Assembly (NCBI GenBank): GCA_017999075.1
Contig: JAGOBX010000029.1
Span: 1-15,165 of the forward strand
DNA: 15,165 nucleotides
DNA from: JAGOBX01 sp017999075 [NCBI: Candidatus Babelota bacterium]
GTDB taxonomy: Bacteria > JAGOBX01
Reading direction: 5' to 3'
Shown here: one piece after another, positions 7,730 to 14,791 of the stretch
Numbering within the stretch: position 1 is the stretch's first letter
How the letters are laid out: each line of letters opens with the position of its first letter
Made by a program: the position numbers and the translations under genes
The notes under the pieces: model-generated
The model's database searches: none
Seen by the model: the letters and a program-made list of their open reading frames with translations, nothing else
What the model was told of the DNA's origin: nothing

Positions 7730-8722
7730 TTATTTATTATATGCTAAATGCTGACATTCTCTGCAAAACGGTATAACCTTCAAATCAGATTCTAAAATTC
7801 CTTTTCTTATTTTTGAAGCATGACTTCCGTACCATAATTCTTTAAACGATTTTTCCAAAATATTTCCGAAGTTAAACTGCGAAGGAAACGGACGGGCGCA
7901 ACATAATACCCAGTATCCATCCCATGTGATAAAAGGCTGTTTCCATAAAAATGAACATGGTTCTATTTTGGTTTCATTTCCCCAAATTGTTCTATCACGT
8001 TTTGTATGTCTTACTTTAACGCCGTTTTTTTCACCTATATTTATTGCTTCAAATAATTTTTTTTTAAATAATTCTTTATTTTTAATATGAAACTCTGGTT
8101 TATTCTCGTAAAACTGCTGTTCACCCAAAGTAACTTTTTTCACACCAAGTTTTGAAGCAGTCTCTACAAACTCAGGAGCCTCTTCAAAATTTTCATTCAT
8201 CATCATAAAAGTTAATGTAAAATTATAATCAGGATTATATTGCCGGAAAAAACTTATGTTCTGAAAAATTTTATCAAAAGGAATTACCGTTTTTCCAGAT
8301 ACTTTTCTATATGTTTCTTCTTTAACCGCATCTAAAGAAACTGTCAAATGGATATGTTTGTCAATTATTTGTTTAATATTTGTTTCATTTAACAAAGTTC
8401 CGTTTGTGGTAATAAATATTTTAACATTTTTTCTTTTTAAAAAATCAACCATTTTAAACAAGTCTTTATGTAAAAACGATTCGCCTGTACCGAATAATGA
8501 AATCGATTTTAAAAAAGGAAACTGTTCTATGATTTTTTCAAAATTTTCATAAGACATATACCCTGTCTTAAATGAAGAACTATGCCTGTAACATTCAATA
8601 CAATTTAAATTACAGGCGTTTGTAAGTTCTAACTGCAGTTTTTGAGGTTCATAATTAACCTTATCGGTTTTGCGTTTTCTCGCAACGTTAAACATCAAAG
8701 AATTATATATTTTTTTTAACAT
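7730..8722 (-). CDS. radical SAM/SPASM-domain enzyme
   Basis: The protein has 330 residues. LELTNACNLNCIECYRHS (31-48) holds the radical SAM cluster ligands C37, C41 and C44; SLFGTGESFLH (75-85) is the GGE-like SAM-binding motif in a modified form, and ITTNGTLL (104-111) follows the usual order. The C-terminal part carries C256, C274, C275, C320 and C323 in a SPASM-like arrangement (CCARP ... FCREC), expected to hold auxiliary Fe-S clusters. SPASM enzymes modify peptides or oxidise/epimerise sugars and cyclitols. Its position at the head of a glycan operon suggests a sugar or lipid-linked substrate, which is inference. No Shine-Dalgarno site is visible, and the best promoter would give a leader of only a few bases. 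An internal ATG at 8695 (residue 10) is an alternative start. Confidence 0.9.
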   Translation of the reverse strand: MLKKIYNSLMFNVARKRKTDKVNYEPQKLQLELTNACNLNCIECYRHSSSFKTGYMSYENFEKIIEQFPFLKSISLFGTGESFLHKDLFKMVDFLKRKNVKIFITTNGTLLNETNIKQIIDKHIHLTVSLDAVKEETYRKVSGKTVIPFDKIFQNISFFRQYNPDYNFTLTFMMMNENFEEAPEFVETASKLGVKKVTLGEQQFYENKPEFHIKNKELFKKKLFEAINIGEKNGVKVRHTKRDRTIWGNETKIEPCSFLWKQPFITWDGYWVLCCARPFPSQFNFGNILEKSFKELWYGSHASKIRKGILESDLKVIPFCRECQHLAYNK

Positions 8723-8731
8723 AATATTTTT

Positions 8732-8760
8732 ATAATACTATTGTCAAATCAAATTATCAA
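8732..8760 (-). promoter_or_regulatory. promoter for the main glycan operon
   Basis: On the minus strand TTGATA (8760-8755) is followed after 17 bases by TATTAT (8737-8732). Transcription would begin around 8725, only about three bases before the ATG at 8722, so the message would be almost leaderless. It stands back-to-back with the plus-strand promoter, with 12 bp between the two -35 boxes. Confidence 0.5.
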
Positions 8761-8772
8761 CTTTTTTTTATT

Positions 8773-8801
8773 TTGACTTTTTTATCAGAAAATTATATAA
8801 A
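8773..8801 (+). promoter_or_regulatory. promoter for the MBOAT/SGNH operon
   Basis: TTGACT (8773-8778) is followed after 17 bases by TATAAA (8796-8801), close to the sigma-70 consensus. Transcription would start near 8808 and leave a leader of about 29 bases with no Shine-Dalgarno site before the ATG at 8837. Confidence 0.6.
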
Positions 8802-8836
8802 TTTAACTTTAATTTACAAATTTTGAAATTTAACTC

Positions 8837-10276
8837 ATGCTTTTTAATTCATTTGAATTCATTTTTATTTTTTTGCCGGTAGTTTTAACTGCATATTATC
8901 TGATTTCAAACCACCGGTCAAGGTTATGGCTGCTTTTAATATCAAGTTATTTTTTTTACGGATGGTGGAATTATAAATTTTTGTCTCTCCTTTTATTAAG
9001 CACTTCTCTTGATTATTATTTGGGATTACTCATTTACAACACGCAATCAGAACAGAAAAGAAAAAAACTTCTAATCTTATCTGTTATAACAAATCTGGGT
9101 ATCCTTGGTTTTTTTAAATATTTTAATTTTTTCGTGGAGAATTTTTATACATTATCTTCGTTAATTAACAATGAATCATCAAGGACATTTTTTTTAGAAA
9201 TTGTATTGCCTGTAGGAATATCTTTTTACACATTTCAATCAATGAGTTATACAATTGATGTGTATTATAAAAAAACTCAGCCGCACCGAGATTTTATGGC
9301 GTTCGCGAGTTATGTCGCGTTATTTCCGCAGCTTGTAGCAGGCCCAATTATCAGGCACAGCGATTTAGTTTATCAGCTTGAAGATGCTTCCAGAGGAAAA
9401 TGGAACGGTAATAACTTTGCGCGCGGATTGTTTTTTTTCGTTATCGGGTTATCAAAAAAAATTATAATCGCTGATCATTTAGCGGGCGCTATTGATCCTG
9501 CTCTTGATAATCTTGACGCGGTTTCAACACTCGAATCATGGCTTTGCGCATTGGGATATACATTTCAGATATACTTTGATTTTTCCGGATATTCTGATAT
9601 GGCTATAGGTTTAGGATGGATGATGAATTTTCATTTTATCACTAATTTCAACTCTCCCTATAAATCAAAGTCAATTACAGAATTCTGGCAGAGATGGCAT
9701 ATCAGTCTAAGCGCATGGCTTAAAGATTATCTTTATATCCCTCTTGGCGGAAACAGAAACGGATTATATAAAACATACAGAAATTTATTCTTGACAATGC
9801 TTCTCGGCGGACTATGGCATGGAGCAAATTGGGTTTATGTAATCTGGGGCGCATATCACGGAATTTTACTTGCAATAGAACGGGCATTAGGATTTCACAA
9901 AAAAAATACAGAAATTCCGCCTACGAACAAAATTATTTTTTCTACTCTAAAAAAAAGAATCATAACATTTTTTTTAATAATAATAAGCTGGGTTTTTTTC
10001 AGATCTCCTGACATTTCATTCTCGTTTAACTGGTTTAAAAAATTATTTTCTCCTCCGTTCACATTTTCTCTTTATCAATTTTCAAGCAGAGTCCGTGATA
10101 AATATTTTGCAGCGCTTGTTGTAAGCATACTGATATCTTTTCTTGTCAAAAACACTTCGGAACTTAATTTTGAAAATTATATGCATAAACGTTATGCTTT
10201 TTTATTAGGATTATTGTTATGTTTATGTCTTGTATTTTTCACTAAAAATTCTCCTTTTTTATATTTTCAATTTTAA
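8837..10276 (+). CDS. MBOAT-family membrane O-acyltransferase (AlgI/DltB-like)
   Basis: The 479-residue, multi-spanning membrane protein has the typical AlgI length. It opens with MLFNSFEFIFIFLPVVL, nearly diagnostic for this family and good support for the start although no Shine-Dalgarno site is seen. Other landmarks are SSYFFYGWWN (36-45), FKYFNFF (93-99), LPVGISFYTFQSMSYTIDVY (124-143), FPQLVAGPI (163-171), DFSGYSDMAIG (248-258), EFWQRWHISLS with H288, and GGLWHGANW with H328, the conserved catalytic His. Members pass acyl groups, usually acetyl, from a cytoplasmic donor across the membrane to a polymer or a partner protein. The next gene, 2 bp downstream, encodes the expected extracytoplasmic partner. 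The target is probably the glycan made by the divergent operon, which is inference. Confidence 0.95.
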   Translation: MLFNSFEFIFIFLPVVLTAYYLISNHRSRLWLLLISSYFFYGWWNYKFLSLLLLSTSLDYYLGLLIYNTQSEQKRKKLLILSVITNLGILGFFKYFNFFVENFYTLSSLINNESSRTFFLEIVLPVGISFYTFQSMSYTIDVYYKKTQPHRDFMAFASYVALFPQLVAGPIIRHSDLVYQLEDASRGKWNGNNFARGLFFFVIGLSKKIIIADHLAGAIDPALDNLDAVSTLESWLCALGYTFQIYFDFSGYSDMAIGLGWMMNFHFITNFNSPYKSKSITEFWQRWHISLSAWLKDYLYIPLGGNRNGLYKTYRNLFLTMLLGGLWHGANWVYVIWGAYHGILLAIERALGFHKKNTEIPPTNKIIFSTLKKRIITFFLIIISWVFFRSPDISFSFNWFKKLFSPPFTFSLYQFSSRVRDKYFAALVVSILISFLVKNTSELNFENYMHKRYAFLLGLLLCLCLVFFTKNSPFLYFQF

Positions 10277-10278
10277 TT

Positions 10279-11298
10279 ATGAATTCAAATAAATTTATAC
10301 TGACTTTTTTCATAAGCTTTTTTGCGGGATTAGCAGCCGTTATTCTTTTTGTAACCTGGATTGATCCTGACAGAAACTTAAATTATCCCTGGAAAATTAA
10401 TTTTATTTCAGATAGAAACGGACTTTATAAAAAATTTAATCTGTTAAAAAATCAAAACCGTTTTACAGACATAATAATAGGTTCTTCAACATCGGAAGTT
10501 TTTATTCCTTATAATATTTCTGAAAAATTCGGAGTGTCTGCATTTTCAGCATCTTCTGCAGGAGCATCTGTTCCTGCCCGTTATATACTAATTAAAACAG
10601 CTATTGAAACACAACCAAATCTCAAAAGAATAATTTATGTGGCGGATCTTTTTGAATTTAATAATTTATTCATTGAAAATAATTTATATTACCAAAATGA
10701 AATGATGGAATATTTACCGGATAATTTAAAAAAATTAATTGAACCCCCGAAAATTTACGATAGAATATACGATTATATTTCACGGCTTACAATAAAAAAA
10801 GCATTCAAAACGTTTAAAGATTATCGGCAGTATAAAAAAGGAAATTATAAAAGCCATTATTTTGATGACGGTTCTACAACAGAATCTATGATTGAAATTG
10901 AAAATAAAAAAACTGAACCACTAAGCAGCAGGGTAAAAAGAATAGCAATGAATCACAAAGCATACAATGATATAAAAAAACTTAATGAAAACACAAAAAA
11001 ATTCTATTTTGAAATTGTAAATGAAATAAAAAAAAATAATAAAGAATTAATTATAATAATCCCTCCGTGGCACCCTGAATTCCATGATTTTTTTAAAGGA
11101 AATTTTGTAAAAAATTTAATTTATAAAAAATGGGTCGAATTCATTAAATCTCTTGAAAATAATAATGTCAAAGTAATCGATTATAGCTATCCCGTATATT
11201 TAAATAAAAGTATTAATCAGGAAAATTATTATTGGAATGACGGCATTCATTTCAGTCAAAACACCGCTGAAATAATAATTAACGAAATTTATAAATAA
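10279..11298 (+). CDS. membrane-anchored SGNH-like acyltransferase/esterase partner of MBOAT
   Basis: The protein has 339 residues. One membrane segment (6-27) follows a short N-terminus, leaving a large domain outside the cytoplasm. IIIGSSTSE (65-73) matches the GxS block that holds the SGNH nucleophile (S69 or S70), and WNDGIHFS (319-326) gives the C-terminal D-x-x-H pair (D321, H324). This layout resembles DltD, AlgX/AlgJ and PatB-type proteins, which act with MBOAT transporters to place acyl groups on exported polymers. It starts two bases after the MBOAT stop, so the genes are translationally linked. Overall similarity to a named family is weak apart from these blocks. The alternative is an esterase removing the same groups. 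Confidence 0.75.
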   Translation: MNSNKFILTFFISFFAGLAAVILFVTWIDPDRNLNYPWKINFISDRNGLYKKFNLLKNQNRFTDIIIGSSTSEVFIPYNISEKFGVSAFSASSAGASVPARYILIKTAIETQPNLKRIIYVADLFEFNNLFIENNLYYQNEMMEYLPDNLKKLIEPPKIYDRIYDYISRLTIKKAFKTFKDYRQYKKGNYKSHYFDDGSTTESMIEIENKKTEPLSSRVKRIAMNHKAYNDIKKLNENTKKFYFEIVNEIKKNNKELIIIIPPWHPEFHDFFKGNFVKNLIYKKWVEFIKSLENNNVKVIDYSYPVYLNKSINQENYYWNDGIHFSQNTAEIIINEIYK

Positions 11299-11429
11299 AT
11301 TTATGGGGTTTTGTTTTTATCTAATAATTCTTCAAATATAAGCAGATTTATAAAAGATTAAAAATGACTTTTGACTATACGGCACTTTATAGGCCTTTAA
11401 GAACTTATCTTTAAAAGATATCATTGTTT
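11299..11429. other. intergenic region between convergent genes
   Basis: These 131 bases separate the SGNH-like gene (plus) and the CHAT gene (minus), so both transcripts should end here. I find no G+C-rich hairpin with a T run. The best structure is the small AT-rich inverted repeat at 11406-11420. No open frame of note is present. Confidence 0.6.
11406..11420. terminator. weak AT-rich inverted repeat, possible terminator
   Basis: TATCTTT (11406-11412) and AAAGATA (11414-11420) are reverse complements around a single base; in RNA a six-pair stem with a three-base loop is more realistic. On the plus strand GTTTTT follows a few bases later, so it could help end the MBOAT/SGNH transcript. The stem has only two G:C-type letters and would be unstable. 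Confidence 0.25.
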
Positions 11430-12470
11430 TTATATTTCAATTTTAAATGCAGCCCAGCTGTAAGGTGATGCATTGGTTTTAATATAATGCTGCTGAGCGC
11501 GCAGAAGCGCAGTTGCAGGAGAGATATCTTTTTCGGGTAAATTCAATAATGTATAAAATGTTCTTATAAGCGGTTGCGTATATTTATCGCTTATATCCCA
11601 TAATGTAGAAAGCGCTGATTTGGCGCCTGCTTTTAAAAAAGCTGATGAAATAGAACTGTTTGAATTGAAGCAGTCTGAAACGCCGGATTTGCAGGTTGCC
11701 AGGACAGCAAGTTCAAGATTTTTCAAATTCATTTTTTCAATTTCAGATGTTCTTAGTTTAGCAAAATTACCGTGTTCATCCTTTAATAAAATATATGATA
11801 AATCATAGTCCTTATTATCCAAAAAAGAATGGCAGGATATATGCAGTATCGAATAAAATTTTATAATTCTTTTCAGGATATCCTTATGCGTCCATTCGGT
11901 TCGGTAAAGGTTGCCGTTAGAAAACAAATTTTTAATTTTAAAACCTTCATAATCGCTGTATTTTAATTCACTGCTGCTGTTCGTGAATATAAGCGGGCGC
12001 TTTTCTTTTTTTAGAATATAATGCTTGTTTGAAATAATTTTTAATTTAACATAATTTGATAAATAAGCAATTGTTAAACGAGGCCAGCGTCTGATAAAAT
12101 ATTTTCCTTCATCATCAATAAGCGCGCAGAATGGCAAATTATTTAAGATTTCACCGGTTTTGATATAAAGATAAGAATTACCGTCTATAATTGATTCAAG
12201 TGGTTTTATCAGAATATTATATACCTCATTTGAAAACCATTTAAATGTTTTTATCTGAGGGTAATTTTCTGATGCTCCGCAGGAACAAGTATTTATTATA
12301 ATTTTATTTATTGCAATAACCATTCTATTAAGTTTATCTATGGGAAGAGGAATTGTTATTTTATCATTTTTATTTTTGGTATTATACGAAACAATTAAAT
12401 TGTCATAATTTTCCTGAAAATTAAGAACAATAGTTTTTGGCGGCAGATTAGTAAAAACTGTTTCTGGCAT
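11430..12470 (-). CDS. CHAT-domain (caspase-like) protease without TPR repeats
   Basis: The protein has 346 residues. Residues about 95-346 match the CHAT fold: an inactive first half with LYIKTGEILNNLPFCALID (101-119), ILHISCHSFLD (208-218) carrying the catalytic His (H214, with H210 also conserved), ELAVLATCKSG (253-263) with the nucleophile C260, AFLKAGAKSALSTLWDISD (277-295), and the closing PYSWAAFKI (336-344). Known CHAT proteases (separase-related, HetF, Csx29, bacterial gasdermin activators) cut partner proteins when triggered. Here there are no TPRs; the first ~95 residues are a short beta-rich region with C62-S-C64 of unknown role. The gene begins 4 bp after the sigma-factor stop with AGAGGA eight bases before its ATG, lying within the last sigma codons, so expression of the pair is coupled. 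Its substrate is unknown; the sigma factor is the obvious candidate. Confidence 0.88.
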   Translation of the reverse strand: MPETVFTNLPPKTIVLNFQENYDNLIVSYNTKNKNDKITIPLPIDKLNRMVIAINKIIINTCSCGASENYPQIKTFKWFSNEVYNILIKPLESIIDGNSYLYIKTGEILNNLPFCALIDDEGKYFIRRWPRLTIAYLSNYVKLKIISNKHYILKKEKRPLIFTNSSSELKYSDYEGFKIKNLFSNGNLYRTEWTHKDILKRIIKFYSILHISCHSFLDNKDYDLSYILLKDEHGNFAKLRTSEIEKMNLKNLELAVLATCKSGVSDCFNSNSSISSAFLKAGAKSALSTLWDISDKYTQPLIRTFYTLLNLPEKDISPATALLRAQQHYIKTNASPYSWAAFKIEI

Positions 12471-12474
12471 TTTG

Positions 12475-13746
12475 TTATTCCTCTGATATATCGCAGAGTT
12501 TTTTTATATATTCAATATCAACCGAAAAATAATCAGCTATTTTTTTTTGCAAAGAACTATCCGGAATTTTAACGCCGCTCAGAAGTTCAGCAAGTTCAAG
12601 AATGTCAATTCCGACCTTATTTGCAAATTCAGTTTTATCGATTGATTCTTTTTCTATCATAAACATAAGAAAATATGAAAAACAAAAAAACATAAATTCT
12701 GATGACAAGCTATTTCTGCAATTTAGCAGCGCGCTTAAAACAAGCAGCAAACGCTTTTCAGCATTTTTTTCATTTACTGATCTGTTTTTAACAAATTTAA
12801 AAGGATTTTTTGTCAAATGAATATATTTATCTAAATACTCTATAGTTTCGGCTGCAGTTAATTTTTCAGATTTTTCAGACTTGATTTTTTTCCGCAGCAT
12901 ACCTGAATGCATTATATGCTTCAATCCTGAATTTATATGTTCCAATATTTCGTCTTCAGAAATATTATATTTTTCAGAAATTTGGCTGTAATCGCAGAAT
13001 GGTTGAAAAAAATGGTCATTAATTATGCTTTGAGTTAGCTGATCTTTTATTGAGCGGATATCTGTTTTATTTAATGTTATGCTGATATCGGACAATGCAT
13101 TTTCAAATAAATCAAAGGTATAATCTGTAAATGGTCCATAAGTTTCTATAAAAATATTTTTTATCTCATCTATTGCGCGGGCAATATCGCTCTTTACTGT
13201 ATTTAAGTTCCTGCCTGTAATTTCAGCAATCTCGCGTTCAGATAATTCCAATGAAATTCTGAGGAATAATGCAAATTTGCTGTTTTCATTTTTTATATTC
13301 CGCAACGAGTATAATAAAGTTTTTATTAAATCGCGCTTTAATATATGTGGTTCTGAAATATCTTTTTCCGGAGGCAAAATATTTTCCAAATCACGCTCGC
13401 CATAATCTTCAGAATAAAAGTCGTTAATGGAAATAAAATTAATTTTTTCTCCTTTTATCTTTTTAGTTTGACTCTTTATAAAACTTAAAATTGTATTCCT
13501 TAGTATGCAGGAAATATATGTTTCTATTTTCGCTTTTTCAGGATTATATGTAGAAAGCGATTTGAAAAATTTTATCAGAGTTTGCTGTATTAAATCATCT
13601 TTGTCATTTTGCGCTGCAGTATATAAACTGCCGGCTATACCAAAAAAATTTTCATCAAGATAATTCAATAAATCTTCAGCAATTGAATTTTTTAAAGATT
13701 CGGAGGGAGTTTGATTATAGCAAAATATTTGATGTGTTAAATTCAT
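12475..13746 (-). CDS. ECF-like sigma factor with C-terminal XRE-like extension
   Basis: The protein has 423 residues, about twice the usual ECF length. Residues 30-93 match sigma region 2, including DKDDLIQQTLIKFF (48-61) and IETYISCILRNTILSFIK (74-91). Residues about 141-197 match region 4, with the helix-turn-helix LSEREIAEITGRNLNTVKSD (168-187). Residues 200-365 are mostly helical; YSQISEKYNISEDEILEHI (253-271) looks like another helix-turn-helix. KTEFANKVGIDILELAELLS (371-390) followed by IADYFSVDIEYI (403-414) resembles an XRE (Cro/CI-type) domain. It should direct RNA polymerase to specific promoters, and the extension may bind DNA, sense something or hold the protein inactive. There is no anti-sigma gene; instead a CHAT protease follows after 4 bp. 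No Shine-Dalgarno site is visible. A perfect 12-bp palindrome lies 28 bp upstream of the ATG. Confidence 0.82.
   Translation of the reverse strand: MNLTHQIFCYNQTPSESLKNSIAEDLLNYLDENFFGIAGSLYTAAQNDKDDLIQQTLIKFFKSLSTYNPEKAKIETYISCILRNTILSFIKSQTKKIKGEKINFISINDFYSEDYGERDLENILPPEKDISEPHILKRDLIKTLLYSLRNIKNENSKFALFLRISLELSEREIAEITGRNLNTVKSDIARAIDEIKNIFIETYGPFTDYTFDLFENALSDISITLNKTDIRSIKDQLTQSIINDHFFQPFCDYSQISEKYNISEDEILEHINSGLKHIMHSGMLRKKIKSEKSEKLTAAETIEYLDKYIHLTKNPFKFVKNRSVNEKNAEKRLLLVLSALLNCRNSLSSEFMFFCFSYFLMFMIEKESIDKTEFANKVGIDILELAELLSGVKIPDSSLQKKIADYFSVDIEYIKKLCDISEE
12479..12484 (-). promoter_or_regulatory. Shine-Dalgarno site of the CHAT gene inside the sigma gene
   Basis: AGAGGA on the minus strand lies eight bases before the CHAT ATG at 12470 and overlaps the last two sense codons of the sigma gene. 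Ribosomes finishing the sigma factor would end beside this site, so the two proteins are probably made in linked amounts. Confidence 0.7.
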
Positions 13747-13774
13747 GAAAATTACAAAATATCTGTTACACTAA

Positions 13775-13786
13775 TGTTTTAAAACA
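13775..13786. promoter_or_regulatory. perfect 12-bp palindrome before the sigma gene
   Basis: TGTTTTAAAACA is a perfect palindrome in the 55-bp gap upstream of the sigma gene. It could be an operator for the XRE-like domain of that protein. The AT-rich core makes chance occurrence quite possible. Confidence 0.3.
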
Positions 13787-13801
13787 ATTTAATTTTAATA
13801 A

Positions 13802-14698
13802 TCAAAAAATATGTTTATTTTTAAAAGTTTTAGAAATTAAATTGCTTTTATATGAAGTTCCTCCTAAATAATATGCCCCAATAGCGGTTTCAGAAATTTT
13901 ATTATCAATATTCTTTGAATTATTATCAATCCAACTTTGTTGGCAGTCACCTAAAAGTAAAAGCGGTTTTGATAATATTTCATAATTATCCAAATTGCTA
14001 ATTTTTTTTAATTCATCAGATAGCAAATTTAATTTCTTTTTTATTTCAAATAATTCTTTATAATATCCCAATAATTCCTCGGAGTATTTCTTTATAAAAT
14101 TTGAATATTGCTTTAACTGAATACTAATTTCTGCATTAAATAGTCGCGCATCTCCAATTCTTTTCACTTCTACAAATACAATTTTTTTAGATTGCGTATC
14201 GATTCTAATTAAATCTATTCTAATGGTAGAATTTTCAAAAGGATATTCAAATTCAGAGTCAATAAAATAAGGATCGTTTTCAACAAAGGAATATTGTATT
14301 GATTTTTCTGAATCGGGTGTATTGAAAAGAGCAATTCTTTTTTTTAAAAATTTTAAATCTTCGCGAGAAAAATTATTAAGTTCCAATATTTTACAATTTT
14401 TTTGATCAAAGGAAATTTTATCATCAGTAATTTTATAAAGTATATAAGGATTTTTTAGTTCACATTTCAAAGGAATGTACTCATAATGAATTTTTCCGTG
14501 AAATAGATTTTTTGAAAATTTTAAACTTGTAATTATTGCGCCACCTTTATAATATACATCAATAGAATTATCCTTCCTAATTTCAATAATAATTTCCTTA
14601 TCATTTTTTAAGACATCCCACCAAATAGGAGGATTTTTTGCTAATTTTTCAAACAACTTATGATTTTTATCTAAAAATGAAAAATTCATAGTTTCCAT
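13802..14698 (-). CDS. uncharacterised protein with PD-(D/E)XK nuclease-like core
   Basis: The protein has 298 residues. Residues 1-110 (for example NPPIWWDVL at 22-30, YYKGGAI at 49-55, IHYEYIPL at 70-77) form a mixed alpha/beta region that I recognise only as recurring in hypothetical proteins. Residues about 145-205 have the PD-(D/E)XK pattern: acidic residues E149/E151, then RIDLIRID with D162, then FVEVKR with E177 and K179, and a QLKQY helix (194-198) like motif IV. This fold occurs in restriction, repair and defence nucleases; activity is not shown here. Residues 204-235 are a probable coiled coil. AAAGGTGAT precedes the ATG at 14698 at slightly short spacing; an ATG three codons later is an alternative. 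It is even richer in A+T than its neighbours. It lies 55 bp upstream of the sigma gene. Confidence 0.65.
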   Translation of the reverse strand: METMNFSFLDKNHKLFEKLAKNPPIWWDVLKNDKEIIIEIRKDNSIDVYYKGGAIITSLKFSKNLFHGKIHYEYIPLKCELKNPYILYKITDDKISFDQKNCKILELNNFSREDLKFLKKRIALFNTPDSEKSIQYSFVENDPYFIDSEFEYPFENSTIRIDLIRIDTQSKKIVFVEVKRIGDARLFNAEISIQLKQYSNFIKKYSEELLGYYKELFEIKKKLNLLSDELKKISNLDNYEILSKPLLLLGDCQQSWIDNNSKNIDNKISETAIGAYYLGGTSYKSNLISKTFKNKHIF

Positions 14699-14748
14699 AT
14701 ATCACCTTTTATAATTAAAATTTTAGTATACAATATAATTTTTAAAAA

Positions 14749-14776
14749 ATTATATATATGAATATAAAAAAACCAA
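14749..14776 (-). promoter_or_regulatory. possible promoter for the nuclease-like gene
   Basis: On the minus strand TTGGTT (14776-14771) is followed after 16 bases by TATAAT (14754-14749), about 50 bases upstream of the ATG at 14698. The -10 box is perfect but the surroundings are almost pure A+T, so such matches are easy to find. Confidence 0.4.
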
Positions 14777-14791
14777 ATAAAATCTAATTTC

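Noticed and set aside
8742-8747. TTGACA on the minus strand as the -35 box of the glycan operon
   Set aside because: The -35 is perfect, but 17-18 bases on there is only a poor -10 that overlaps the start codon. It would work only if translation began at the internal ATG at 8695.
12602-12820. Plus-strand open frame within the sigma gene
   Set aside because: It is antisense to a well-supported gene and its product resembles nothing.
11430-13746. Type III-E CRISPR (gRAMP/Csx29/Csx30) locus
   Set aside because: CHAT plus sigma factor recalls it, but there is no repeat array, no gRAMP or Csx30-like gene and the CHAT protein lacks TPRs.
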